64,000 bases of DNA from Autumnicola psychrophila (lineage in GTDB: Bacteria > Bacteroidota > Bacteroidia > Flavobacteriales > Flavobacteriaceae): contig NZ_JAVRHN010000002.1 of assembly GCF_031846645.1 (NCBI RefSeq), positions 124,001 through 188,000 on the forward strand. Reading direction: 5' to 3'. Under the pieces are notes generated by a model, which ran no database searches, was not told the DNA's origin, and was given only the letters and a program-made list of their open reading frames with translations. Below, one piece after another: positions 51,867-60,752 of this stretch (its first letter is position 1; every line of letters starts with the position of its first letter). Both the position numbers and the translations under genes were made by a program.

Positions 51867-53033
51867 TTAATGATTTCCTTCCAGCCATGATTTATAATAA
51901 GTTTCATCCGCAATTTCTATAGCCTCTTCAGTAATCAAAAGAGGTTTAAAAGTATCAACCATAACCGCCAGCTCTTTAGTTTCTACCTGGCCTATACTAC
52001 GCTCTACCGCTCCGGGATGAGGTCCATGAGGAATGCCGGCAGGATGAAGAGAAATATGCCCTTCTTCAATATCATTGCGGCTCATAAAATCACCATCAAC
52101 ATAGTAGAGTACCTCATCACTATCTATATTACTGTGGCTGTAAGGAGCCGGAATACTCTCCGGATGATAATCATATTTGCGCGGGCAAAAACTGCAAACG
52201 ACAAAAGCATCAGTTTCAAAAGTCTGGTGTACCGGTGGTGGCTGGTGAATTCTGCCAGTTATCGGCTCAAAATCGTGGATTGAAAAAGCGTAAGGGTAAT
52301 TATAGCCGTCGTAACCTACCACATCAAAAGGATGGGTCGCATAAACCGCATCGAAAATCTCCCCCTGCTTCTTAATTTTTATAACGAAATCTCCTTCTTC
52401 ATCATTTGTTTCCAGCTCATAAGGTCTACGTAAATCCCTTTCGCAAAAAGGAGAATGCTCCAGTAATTGTCCAAACCAGTTTCTATACCTCTTTGGAGTA
52501 TAAATGGGGCGGCGGGATTCTACGATGAACAATCGATTATTCTCATCATCAAAATCGAGTTTATAAATTGTGCCCCTTGGAATTAACAAATAGTCTCCAT
52601 ATTTAAAATTGAGATTTCCAAGGTGTGTTCTCAATTTTCCACTGCCTTTATGGATAAAGAGCAGCTCATCTGCATCAGAATTTTTATAAAAGTAATTCCT
52701 TGTCGAAGCTTGCGGAGAAGCAAGCGCAATGTCCACATCACTGTTGGTTAAAATTACTTTTCGACTTTCCAGATAATCTGGTGCAGGCACAATTTTAAAA
52801 CCTTTAAATCGGTATGATTTTAAATTATTTCCTATTGCTATTTTCGGCTTCACACTATAGCCTACTTTCATTTCCTTTACTTGAGTAGGCCTGCGCTCAT
52901 GATAAGAATTAGAATACATTCCGTCAAAACCTATGGTTCCAAATAGCTGTTCGTAGTAAAGGCTGCCATCAGGTTTCTTAAAAACTGTATGTCTTTTATG
53001 TGGTATTTTTCCGAGTTTATGATAGAAAGCCAT
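51867..53033 (-). CDS. hmgA: Homogentisate 1,2-dioxygenase
   Basis: 388 residues, cupin-type Fe(II) enzyme that opens the ring of homogentisate to maleylacetoacetate. Characteristic sequences are LFGTIGFDGMYSNSYHERRPTQ, LLIPRGTIYKL, VVGYDGYNYPYAFSIHDFEP and HPAGIPHGPHPGAVERSIG (His ligands). It lies upstream of hppD. The last enzyme of the path, fumarylacetoacetase, is not in the window. Confidence 0.97.
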   Translation of the reverse strand: MAFYHKLGKIPHKRHTVFKKPDGSLYYEQLFGTIGFDGMYSNSYHERRPTQVKEMKVGYSVKPKIAIGNNLKSYRFKGFKIVPAPDYLESRKVILTNSDVDIALASPQASTRNYFYKNSDADELLFIHKGSGKLRTHLGNLNFKYGDYLLIPRGTIYKLDFDDENNRLFIVESRRPIYTPKRYRNWFGQLLEHSPFCERDLRRPYELETNDEEGDFVIKIKKQGEIFDAVYATHPFDVVGYDGYNYPYAFSIHDFEPITGRIHQPPPVHQTFETDAFVVCSFCPRKYDYHPESIPAPYSHSNIDSDEVLYYVDGDFMSRNDIEEGHISLHPAGIPHGPHPGAVERSIGQVETKELAVMVDTFKPLLITEEAIEIADETYYKSWLEGNH

Positions 53034-53458
53034 AATAAAATTAAGGATTAAGAAAACCTGTTACTTAATATGAAGCATTTTTAAAAGCAGTTATTTCTAT
53101 AAATATCGGCCTTTTAAATTGAAAATATTCTTAAAGAAGGATTAAAAAGAAACTTCCCTATATACTGTAAACAAGAAAGTTACATTAAATATTACTTCAT
53201 TGCAATTATTTAAAGTTTGTGTAACGCAAAGATAAAATTGAGGCGTCTGGATTTAATATACTGATGATACAAAACTTGTCATTTGACTTTAACTTTAAAT
53301 AAAATTAGAAAGCAACTTATGAAAAGTATCATCTTATCTCAGGCACCAGGAAAATCTAAGTCCATGAAGAATATATTATCGGTGACACTAAAGGTTATTT
53401 TAGCATTATTTATATGGCTTCTTCTCACCGTAAGTTTCTTCATTTCTTAGGCATGAAA
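53034..53458. other. 425-bp spacer between hmgA and the patatin gene
   Basis: It is AT-rich, with the hmgA promoter side on the left and a possible 43-codon gene at 53319-53450 on the plus strand. No perfect TAnnTTTG box was found upstream of hmgA on the minus strand; TATTTTC and TATTTATA near 53085-53125 are the closest. Confidence 0.5.
53319..53450 (+). CDS. Possible 43-residue single-helix membrane protein
   Basis: This short frame starts at ATG 53319 (MKSIILSQAPGKSKSM) and ends with a strong hydrophobic helix (VILALFIWLLLTVSFFIS) and TAG. A TAACTTTA box lies at 53290-53297, 22 nt upstream, a 7-of-8 match without a clear TTG. The basic N-terminus and one helix fit a small membrane protein, but the frame could be chance. 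Confidence 0.4.
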   Translation: MKSIILSQAPGKSKSMKNILSVTLKVILALFIWLLLTVSFFIS

Positions 53459-55678
53459 TCAGAACCAGAAGCCTAAACTAAAAAACCAATGACTCCTGTC
53501 AACTTCAGGGGAATAAGAATATTTTACTTCTAGTGGGCCAAGAAAGGTTTCTATACCATAGCCAAGTGCATAGCCTGTGTAATCTGGCATGGACAGCCAA
53601 TTTCCGGTGGTATATAATTTATTTTCCACATTTGCGATGTTTACACCTGCGATGAGATGGTGTTTCCTCAAAATACGGTAATCAACTTCCAGTAGAGCCT
53701 TTATATAGCTGTCACCCGAAAGGCTAATAAAATCATATCCATAAAAAGGTGTAATATTATTGATGGGATAATTACCATACCCCCCAAGGAAAAAATCCAA
53801 TGTATTAATATCATCATTCCCGATTTTAAATCCGGTTTCTGCAGAAATGCGGGTGGTAAACTTTCTAAGAGGTGTGACAGCATAACCCACCTTCCCTTTG
53901 GCTATAGAAAATTCAGCAAAATCATTGTTTGAAGAAAATAAATATAGGTGAAAATCACCATCAAAGTAAACTCCCTGGCTGGGAAAATATTTGTTATCGT
54001 AAGAATCAAATTTTAGATAACCAAAAGCGCTGTAGTAATGGTTATCGTCAAACACATTATTGGCCGTCTTCCCATCTCCATCCTGAAAAGCTTCAGAAGT
54101 TATATCAAGATACTTCTGTTCAATTCCCATCCCAAAAGAAAAAACCTGCTGAAAAAGTGTCTCAATGTAAATTTGGTTGGTAATATCCCGATATTCTACA
54201 CCTATATTCTCCACTCCAAGGTTTCGCAAATTGCCGTTTTGATTTGCAAAATCAAATGAGATGTCTTTATTAAATTTATTATACCTCGATTTTACCCCAA
54301 AACTCCAATAATAACCTTTGTCAATGTAATAGTCAAAATAATACCGAAATTGATCGCCCACCACCACATCCAGCGACGCAACATCATTGGTAAAAAGTAA
54401 ACTTTTACGGGTAAGGTTCAGCAATACTCCGCTTTCATACAGCTCGTCGTAGTGCAGTGCCATACGGAGATAAGATTTGTTATCGCTTTCCTCAATATCC
54501 ATATTCAGGGTATACTCCTCGCCCTCTTCACCGGGCACCAGGTTGTAACTAATTTTATTAAAATTTCCGGTAGCCGAAAGGTTATTTACACCAATATTGA
54601 GGTCGTTAAATGTTAATTTTTCTTCAGGATCAAGCTTCAGTTTACCTAAAATGTAAGACTGAGGGTAAGTATTGTTTCCTTCAATTTTTAAATCTGTCAC
54701 ATAAATACTATCCTGCCGCTGTTTTTTCAGTTCTCTCTTAAAATCCTTTTGCCGTGCAGCCAATTGTTGCAATTCTCCGTATTTTCCCTGTGCTGCAACC
54801 CTTCCGGAATCAATTATAGCACCCCCTTCGCTAAATGAAATCACAGAAAATTTCGAAATATCAGGATTTATGTAAATATCTGTGAGCGGAATCTTCTTTT
54901 TCATCTCACTTATCGTCCTGAAATTTCCTATTTGTGTTAGAATATCAAGCACACTCCGGAGATTATCCTTATCTATAAGCGTATCCTGAACATCTACCCC
55001 AATAATAATTTCTGCACCTCTCCTTTTTAATTCCTCTATAGGATAATTATTTGCCACCCCGCCATCTGTAAGTAATCGGCCATCGATTTTCACCGGGCTA
55101 AAAATAGAAGGAATTGCACCGCTGGCCGATACTGCCTTGGCAAGAGAACCGCTATCCAAAATAACCTCTTCGCCGGTTTCTATATCTGCAGCAGTACAAA
55201 AGAACGGAATGGGAAGCTCGTTAAAGTCATTAATTTCGCTCACATGCATCGTTAAACGCGACATGAGGTTATAAATATTCTGGCCTTTGGAAAGTCCCGA
55301 TGGCAGGCCTAATCTAAAATTATCAAAAGGAAGACTTATGGCGTACTTCTCTGTGTCTTCTTTTTCATAAAAAGTTTTTGCGCTTCGCGGAAGGTCATCC
55401 TGGATAAGAATATTAAAATTAGTTTCATGAAATATAGAATCAAGATCATGAGCAGTATAACCCGAAGCATATAAACCGCCAATTATAGCGCCCATACTAC
55501 TTCCTCCAATATAATCTATACGTACCCCGGCTTCTTCAATAATTTTTAAAGCACCAATATGTGCCAGGCCTTTTGCACCACCACCACTTAAAACAAGACC
55601 AACCTTAGGATCATCTTTTTGCTGGGAAAATCCCCTAACACTTATTAAACACAAAAAAATGACCAGTATGTTTTTCAT
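53459..55678 (-). CDS. Patatin-like phospholipase fused to outer-membrane beta-barrel (type Vd-like)
   Basis: 739 residues with signal peptide (to about FSQQ). Patatin domain at about 25-270: oxyanion SGGGAKGLAHIG, nucleophile Ser61 in GGSSMGAI, and catalytic Asp in LLTDGGVANNYPI. A POTRA-like region (about 335-410, YVTDLKIEGNNTYPQSYILGKL) leads into a C-terminal barrel ending HWFFSLGFWF. It resembles PlpD-type secreted lipases, in which a barrel exports the lipase. In Bacteroidota such proteins are common; the lipase may act outside or in the periplasm. Downstream of uvrC, with stop and start adjacent. Confidence 0.92.
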   Translation of the reverse strand: MKNILVIFLCLISVRGFSQQKDDPKVGLVLSGGGAKGLAHIGALKIIEEAGVRIDYIGGSSMGAIIGGLYASGYTAHDLDSIFHETNFNILIQDDLPRSAKTFYEKEDTEKYAISLPFDNFRLGLPSGLSKGQNIYNLMSRLTMHVSEINDFNELPIPFFCTAADIETGEEVILDSGSLAKAVSASGAIPSIFSPVKIDGRLLTDGGVANNYPIEELKRRGAEIIIGVDVQDTLIDKDNLRSVLDILTQIGNFRTISEMKKKIPLTDIYINPDISKFSVISFSEGGAIIDSGRVAAQGKYGELQQLAARQKDFKRELKKQRQDSIYVTDLKIEGNNTYPQSYILGKLKLDPEEKLTFNDLNIGVNNLSATGNFNKISYNLVPGEEGEEYTLNMDIEESDNKSYLRMALHYDELYESGVLLNLTRKSLLFTNDVASLDVVVGDQFRYYFDYYIDKGYYWSFGVKSRYNKFNKDISFDFANQNGNLRNLGVENIGVEYRDITNQIYIETLFQQVFSFGMGIEQKYLDITSEAFQDGDGKTANNVFDDNHYYSAFGYLKFDSYDNKYFPSQGVYFDGDFHLYLFSSNNDFAEFSIAKGKVGYAVTPLRKFTTRISAETGFKIGNDDINTLDFFLGGYGNYPINNITPFYGYDFISLSGDSYIKALLEVDYRILRKHHLIAGVNIANVENKLYTTGNWLSMPDYTGYALGYGIETFLGPLEVKYSYSPEVDRSHWFFSLGFWF

Positions 55679-57472
55679 TTATTCCTTATGATAATGCTCA
55701 TATAAAATACGTGCTTTTGAAGCTCCTACTACTTCACTCAGATTTTCCAGCGAAGCTTCTTTAATCCTTTTAACAGATCTAAATTGTTTTAATAATTCAA
55801 TAACTGTTTTTTCTCCAATTCCCGCAATAGATTCCAACTCTGTATTTAACGCAACTTTACTCCTTTTGTTACGATGGAAAGTAATTCCGAACCTATGCGC
55901 CTCGTTTCTTAACTGCTGAATAATTTTTAAACTCTCTGTTTTCTTGTCCAGATAAAGAGGAATATTATCATCTGGATAAAAAATTTCTTCCAGCTTTTTC
56001 GCAATGCCGATAATTGCAATTTTACCACGTAGACCTAAAGTCTCCAAAGCTTTAACCCCGGACGATAATTGCCCTTTTCCACCATCCACTATAATTAACT
56101 GCGGCAGGTCTTCACCTTCATTTAGCAGTCGCCGATACCTTCTAAAAACCACTTCTTCCATAGAAGCGAAGTCATTTGGGCCTTCTACCGTCTTAATATT
56201 GAACTTTCTATAGTCTTTTTTACTCGGTTTTCCGTTCTTGAAGACCACACAGGCCGCTACCGGGTTGGTTCCCTGAATGTTTGAGTTATCAAAGCACTCA
56301 ATATGCCGTGGTTCTTCATTTAAACGTAAATCCTCCTTCATTTGTGCCATAATACGATTCACATGGCGGTCTGGATCTATAATTTTCATTTGCTTAAACC
56401 GTTCCTGGCGGTAATATTTGGCATTTCTAAGGGATAACTCTACAATCTTCTTCTTATCGCCCAACTGGGGAACGGTAACTTTTACATCTTCAGCAAATTC
56501 AATATTAAACGGAAGATAAATTTCTTTTGAATTTGAATTGAAGCGCTGCCTTATCTCTGTAATTGCCAATTCCAGCAGTTCCTGGTCGCTTTCGTCCAGC
56601 TTTTTCTTCATTTCAATAGTATGCGACCTGATAATGGCGCCATGGGAAATCTGAAGGAAATTTACATAGCCATAACCCTCGTCACTGGTGATAGAAAAAA
56701 CATCTACATTAGTAATTTTGGGATTTATAATTGTAGATTTTGACTGATAATTTTCCAGCACGTTTATTTTTTCCTTGATGCGCTGCGCATCCTCAAATTC
56801 CATGTTTTCAGCATGTACTTTCATTTGATTCCGAAACTGCTGCAGGGAATCCTTAAAATTTCCTTTTACAATCTGTCTTATAGCTTCAATATTCCGGTTA
56901 TAATCCTCTTCTGCCTGTTTTGCTTCGCAAGGGCCTTCGCAGTTGCCAAGATGATATTCCAGGCACACCTTGTATTTGTCATTTCTAATTTTGTCCTCAG
57001 CTAAGTCATAATTACAGGTCCTGAGTTTATACAAGCCTTTTATAAGATCAAGAAGCGTATTTACCGTTTTAAAACTGGTGAAGGGGCCGTAATATTCACT
57101 ACCATCCTTTATGAGCCTTCGGGTTGGAAAAACCCTGGGGAATCGCTCATTTTTGATACAAATCCAGGGATAGGTTTTATCATCCTTCAGCATTACGTTG
57201 AACCGTGGCTGATGTTTTTTGATAAGATTATTTTCAAGCAGCAGCGCATCAGTTTCAGAAGCTACAACAATATGCTTGATTTCTCTTATTTTCTTTACCA
57301 TTACGCCTATCCTGTGACTGTCGTGACGTTTGGTAAAATAGGAGGTCACCCTTTTTTTAAGGTTTTTGGCCTTACCTACATATAATATTTTTCCATTTTT
57401 ATCGTAGTACTGATATACTCCCGGGCTATCCGGTAGAGTTTGCAGTTGTACTTCCAGTGCAGGCTTTTCCAT
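55679..57472 (-). CDS. uvrC: Excinuclease ABC subunit UvrC
   Basis: 597 residues. UvrC makes the two incisions in nucleotide-excision repair. Domains: GIY-YIG nuclease (about 15-95, LPDSPGVYQYY and KILYVGKAKNLKKRV), cysteine-rich region, UVR segment (about 200-240), RNase H-like 5' nuclease (IECFDNSNIQGTNPVAACVVF, IVDGGKGQLSSG) and C-terminal helix-hairpin-helix (LESIAGIGEKTVIELLKQFRS). The ATG follows a perfect TAnnTTTG box by 5 nt. The patatin gene starts right after its stop. Confidence 0.98.
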   Translation of the reverse strand: MEKPALEVQLQTLPDSPGVYQYYDKNGKILYVGKAKNLKKRVTSYFTKRHDSHRIGVMVKKIREIKHIVVASETDALLLENNLIKKHQPRFNVMLKDDKTYPWICIKNERFPRVFPTRRLIKDGSEYYGPFTSFKTVNTLLDLIKGLYKLRTCNYDLAEDKIRNDKYKVCLEYHLGNCEGPCEAKQAEEDYNRNIEAIRQIVKGNFKDSLQQFRNQMKVHAENMEFEDAQRIKEKINVLENYQSKSTIINPKITNVDVFSITSDEGYGYVNFLQISHGAIIRSHTIEMKKKLDESDQELLELAITEIRQRFNSNSKEIYLPFNIEFAEDVKVTVPQLGDKKKIVELSLRNAKYYRQERFKQMKIIDPDRHVNRIMAQMKEDLRLNEEPRHIECFDNSNIQGTNPVAACVVFKNGKPSKKDYRKFNIKTVEGPNDFASMEEVVFRRYRRLLNEGEDLPQLIIVDGGKGQLSSGVKALETLGLRGKIAIIGIAKKLEEIFYPDDNIPLYLDKKTESLKIIQQLRNEAHRFGITFHRNKRSKVALNTELESIAGIGEKTVIELLKQFRSVKRIKEASLENLSEVVGASKARILYEHYHKE

Positions 57473-57477
57473 TACTT

Positions 57478-57485
57478 CAAAGATA
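57478..57485 (-). promoter_or_regulatory. Perfect -7 box of uvrC (TATCTTTG), leaderless arrangement
   Basis: The reverse complement of 57478-57485 is TATCTTTG, the same octamer as upstream of mfd, followed by AAGTA and the ATG at 57472. Transcription should begin within 2-3 nt of the start codon. A TTG at 20 nt upstream is lacking. Confidence 0.65.
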
Positions 57486-57532
57486 AAATTTATTGCGCTT
57501 AATGCCGTCGTGAATTTTAAAATTTAAAACAG

Positions 57533-57569
57533 AAAAACCACCGGTTTGCAGCTGCTACCGATGGTTTTT
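57533..57569 (-). terminator. Terminator after the GMC oxidoreductase gene
   Basis: Minus-strand AAAAACCATCGGT (57569-57557) pairs with ACCGGTGGTTTTT (57545-57533) with one U-G pair and an 11-nt loop; the 3' arm ends in T residues. It lies 25 nt past the GMC stop. Confidence 0.85.
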
Positions 57570-57593
57570 CCTTAAACAAATCGACCTTTCAGC

Positions 57594-59309
57594 CTACGAT
57601 ATATTTCCGTTCTTTAATTCTTTAACAGCATAATCCACTGCCCTGGCGGTAAGAGCCATATAGGTTAAAGATGGATTTTGAGTTCCTGTTGAAGTCATAC
57701 AGGCACCATCTGTCACAAAAACATTTTTAGAGGTGTGCAACTGGTTCCACTCATTCAACAAAGAGGTTTTCGGATCTTTGCCCATACGAACGCCGCCCAT
57801 TTCGTGAATGTCCAGCCCGGGAGCCTGTTTCGAATCGCTGGTGCGGATGTTTGTGAATCCTGCGCTTTCAAACATTTCGGTGATCTGCTCAAAATAGTCC
57901 TGGATCATCTTTTCATCATTATCATCATAAGCTACATCAAAATTGAGCAACGGGATTCCCCATTCATCCTTTTTACTATTATTAAGGCTAACCAAATTAC
58001 TCTCCTTCGGAATTGTTTCACCCATCATATGGCTTCCAATCCTCCATGGTCCCAGCTTTGGTTTGGCAAGGTTTTCTTTTAAAGCTACCCCTAAACCATC
58101 CTCGCTTGTATATTCACTCCGGTAGGTACTAACACCTGCAGCATATCCTCTTAAAAAGTTGGTTTCCTGCTTATGGATATTCCTGAACCTTGGAATATAT
58201 CCACTAGTAGGCCTTTTTCCGTCTGTAGTAAAATCTCGAAAACCATCGTATTCTGCAGTTGCCCGGGCCCTGTAATTATGAAAAGCAAAATACTTACCAA
58301 GAAGTCCGTTATCATTCCCAAGACCGTTGGGAAAACGGTTTGATTTGGAATTAAGCAAAATAAGGTTCGTGTTTGCAGCCGCCGCATTTACAAAAACAAT
58401 CTTGGAAAAATACTCTGTAACTTCCTTGGTGTGAGCATCAATTACGCGTACACCTGTAACTTTTTCTTTTTCTTCATCGTAAATAAGCGATTCCACAACA
58501 GAATTAGGTTTTAAGGTGAGGTTTCCTGTTTTCTCGGCCCACGGTAAAGTTGAAGAATTACTACTGAAGTAGCCTCCGTAAGGACAACCCCTCTGGCACA
58601 ATACCCTGTTCTGGCATTGTACCCGTCCCTGTTGTTTATGGATATCTTTTTGTTCTGAAAGGTGTGCGCAGCGTGCAACAATCACGTGACGATCACCATA
58701 TTTTTCCGCTACCTTTTCCTTAAAGTACTTTTCTACCTTCGTCAGTTCATACGGCGGTAAAAATTCACCATCAGGTAATTCGGCAAGGCCATCTTTATTT
58801 CCGGATATTCCGGCAAATTTTTCAACATAGCTGTACCAGGGAGCCAGGTCTTTATACCGTATTGGCCAGTCTACAGCAAAACCATCTCTTGCCGGGCCTT
58901 CAAAATCGAAATCGCTCCAGCGCTGTACCTGTCTTGCCCAGAGTAAAGATTTTCCACCAACCTGATATCCTTTTATCCAGTCGAAAGGTTTTTCCTGTAC
59001 ATAAGGATGCTCGTTGTCCTTTGAAAAAAAGTGGGCAGCATCTTCTTTAAAGGCGTAGCATTTACTTACAATAGGATTTTCCTTTTTTACGTCAAGTGGC
59101 AGCGTTCCCCTGTGCTCCATCTCCCATGGATGTAAACTGGTAGTAGGGTAATCTACCACATGTTTCACATCTTTACCACGGTCCAGGACCAAGGTGCGCA
59201 GCCCTTTTTCAGTTAATTCCTTAGCTGCCCATCCCCCACTAATGCCAGAGCCAATAACAATTGCATCATAAGTTTTTTCTTCTACTCCGTCTATATTAAA
59301 GTATGCCAT
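57594..59309 (-). CDS. GMC family FAD oxidoreductase
   Basis: 571 residues. It begins with an FAD-binding Rossmann motif, AIVIGSGISGGWAAKEL (about 15-32). The GMC C-terminal motif is TDGACMTSTGTQNPSLTYMALT, and cysteines in ARCAHL...CQNRVLCQRGCPYGG suggest a bound cofactor or disulfides. It oxidises an alcohol or sugar; substrate unknown. There is no export signal of its own. The upstream gene (2 nt away) encodes the gluconate-2-dehydrogenase-like subunit 3 with a Tat signal, which likely carries this subunit across the membrane in the folded state. Confidence 0.93.
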   Translation of the reverse strand: MAYFNIDGVEEKTYDAIVIGSGISGGWAAKELTEKGLRTLVLDRGKDVKHVVDYPTTSLHPWEMEHRGTLPLDVKKENPIVSKCYAFKEDAAHFFSKDNEHPYVQEKPFDWIKGYQVGGKSLLWARQVQRWSDFDFEGPARDGFAVDWPIRYKDLAPWYSYVEKFAGISGNKDGLAELPDGEFLPPYELTKVEKYFKEKVAEKYGDRHVIVARCAHLSEQKDIHKQQGRVQCQNRVLCQRGCPYGGYFSSNSSTLPWAEKTGNLTLKPNSVVESLIYDEEKEKVTGVRVIDAHTKEVTEYFSKIVFVNAAAANTNLILLNSKSNRFPNGLGNDNGLLGKYFAFHNYRARATAEYDGFRDFTTDGKRPTSGYIPRFRNIHKQETNFLRGYAAGVSTYRSEYTSEDGLGVALKENLAKPKLGPWRIGSHMMGETIPKESNLVSLNNSKKDEWGIPLLNFDVAYDDNDEKMIQDYFEQITEMFESAGFTNIRTSDSKQAPGLDIHEMGGVRMGKDPKTSLLNEWNQLHTSKNVFVTDGACMTSTGTQNPSLTYMALTARAVDYAVKELKNGNIS

Positions 59310-59311
59310 AA

Positions 59312-59857
59312 TTATGCGTTGTGATATTTTTCCTGGTTAACCGGATAACTTCCATCCCATCTTGAAGGAACCTGCTCATAATCCAAAATATTTTCCAAGA
59401 CATATTTAGAGGTAGTATAACCCGCTATGGTTAGATCTTTTACAAAAGGAACAAAACTGATCTTTTTATCTGATGATTTCTCTGTTGCCAGCATTTTGTT
59501 CAAAATTTCGTGCCGTTCAGCACCCGAAAGTTCTATAAAAATTTTTCCATATTGGTCTCTACTAGCTTCGTCTACGCTCTCAAAACCCGCCGCAAATTCC
59601 TGTTGAACTTCCTTCTCAAAACAGTCATTAACCATCACAAGCACAAAGCGATCTACTTCAAGCTCTTTTGCTCCGGGTGTATCTGTAGCAGGGATAATGG
59701 TATCTACAATTCCTGCCAGCATTAGCTTTTGATCGTCTTTTATATCGCCGGTTGCTTCGGGCAATTCCTCCGTTGTCCAGGAATCGATCCAAAAAGGTAC
59801 TGTTGCCAGTCCTACTGCAGATATTCCAAGGGTTTTAATGAGGTCTCTTCTCTTCAT
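59312..59857 (-). CDS. Gluconate 2-dehydrogenase subunit 3-like protein with Tat signal
   Basis: 181 residues. The N-terminus MKRRDLIKTLGISAVGLATV is a twin-arginine signal (RRDLIK). The mature helical protein contains LAGIVDTIIPATDTPGAKELEVDRFV, typical of the small subunit of membrane gluconate 2-dehydrogenase-like complexes. It forms a heterodimer with the downstream GMC oxidoreductase and probably serves as its carrier and assembly subunit. No cytochrome subunit is adjacent. Confidence 0.93.
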   Translation of the reverse strand: MKRRDLIKTLGISAVGLATVPFWIDSWTTEELPEATGDIKDDQKLMLAGIVDTIIPATDTPGAKELEVDRFVLVMVNDCFEKEVQQEFAAGFESVDEASRDQYGKIFIELSGAERHEILNKMLATEKSSDKKISFVPFVKDLTIAGYTTSKYVLENILDYEQVPSRWDGSYPVNQEKYHNA

Positions 59858-60308
59858 TTCAATTAATTATAAGGTCGTACTTTTTTAAGAAAATTCCAGG
59901 TTCAGCAAATTAATCGTACGATAATTCGTTGATTCTCAAACATTATTCTTCTTATGCCGTAAACAGGTTGTGAAGATAAAGTTAAAAGTCAAGCTTAAAG
60001 TGCAAAAAACAAAATTTCACAGGCTAATTCAATTAATTGCCGCGACATTAACAGTTATAACTTCTGAAGTATTTTCTGCAATTTCAATCTACCTTACACA
60101 CAAACTGTACCAGCCGGGAATACAACTCTTGAGTTATATGAAATTATCTCAGTAGAACTTCTTCCGAAGGAAAGATCTAGAGAACAAGAATTTTCAAGAA
60201 ATTATAATTCTTTCTGAATCTTTCATTCAAGAATTACTCAGGACTTCCTTAGAGACTATTTTCAGAAGACATTAAGAAGAAAGGATGTCTATTTTATTAT
60301 CTTGCAAT
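59858..60308. other. 451-bp spacer between the Tat-subunit gene and the RimK cluster
   Basis: No convincing gene is seen. A 61-codon plus frame at 59970-60155 is rejected, and another short frame ending near 60219 has no recognisable product. The left end holds the minus-strand promoter region; a TTAATTTG box is present on that strand near 59910-59917. Confidence 0.5.
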
Positions 60309-60752
60309 ATGGAGAAAAAAGTGATAGGCAGATTTGACAAAGCAGATTTTCCAGCCCTGAAGTTGTACGACATCGCAATAAAAATAGATACGGGAGCATA
60401 TACCTCTTCCATACATTGCGAAAATATAGAAGAGAAAGAGGACAAGCTTTATTGTACTTTTCTGGATGAAGAACATCCTTTATACAACGGCAGAGAAATT
60501 GTTTTCGAAGATTTTGACATTGTTTTTGTACGCAGTAGTAACGGCATGATTCAAAAGAGATATCAGGTACAATCCAACATCAAACTTTTTAATAAGATTT
60601 TCAAAATTTCCCTTTCTTTGTCTTCGCGTCAGGAAATGCGATTTCCGGTTCTTATCGGGAGAAAATTTCTCACCAAAAAATTTATAGTCGATACAGAACT
60701 TACGAACGTCTCTAATAATCAGCAAGAAAATGAAGCTAAAAATTCTATCTAG
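60309..60752 (+). CDS. RimK-associated retropepsin-like (ATP-dependent zinc protease type) protein
   Basis: 147 residues from ATG 60309; a longer frame from 60285 adds eight residues without conserved character. The domain is of the DUF785/RimB-type with the retropepsin motif KIDTGAYTSSIHC (Asp27) and FPVLIGRKFLTKKFIVD. Members are called ATP-dependent zinc proteases or RimK-linked putative aspartyl proteases. It overlaps the rimK start by 23 nt, showing translational coupling, so it probably acts on the same product as the ligase. Confidence 0.88.
   Translation: MEKKVIGRFDKADFPALKLYDIAIKIDTGAYTSSIHCENIEEKEDKLYCTFLDEEHPLYNGREIVFEDFDIVFVRSSNGMIQKRYQVQSNIKLFNKIFKISLSLSSRQEMRFPVLIGRKFLTKKFIVDTELTNVSNNQQENEAKNSI

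Noticed and set aside
59970..60155. 61-codon plus-strand frame in the spacer before the RimK cluster
   Set aside because: Start is a non-ATG codon, sequence has no recognisable family and no promoter or RBS-like context; likely chance in AT-rich DNA.
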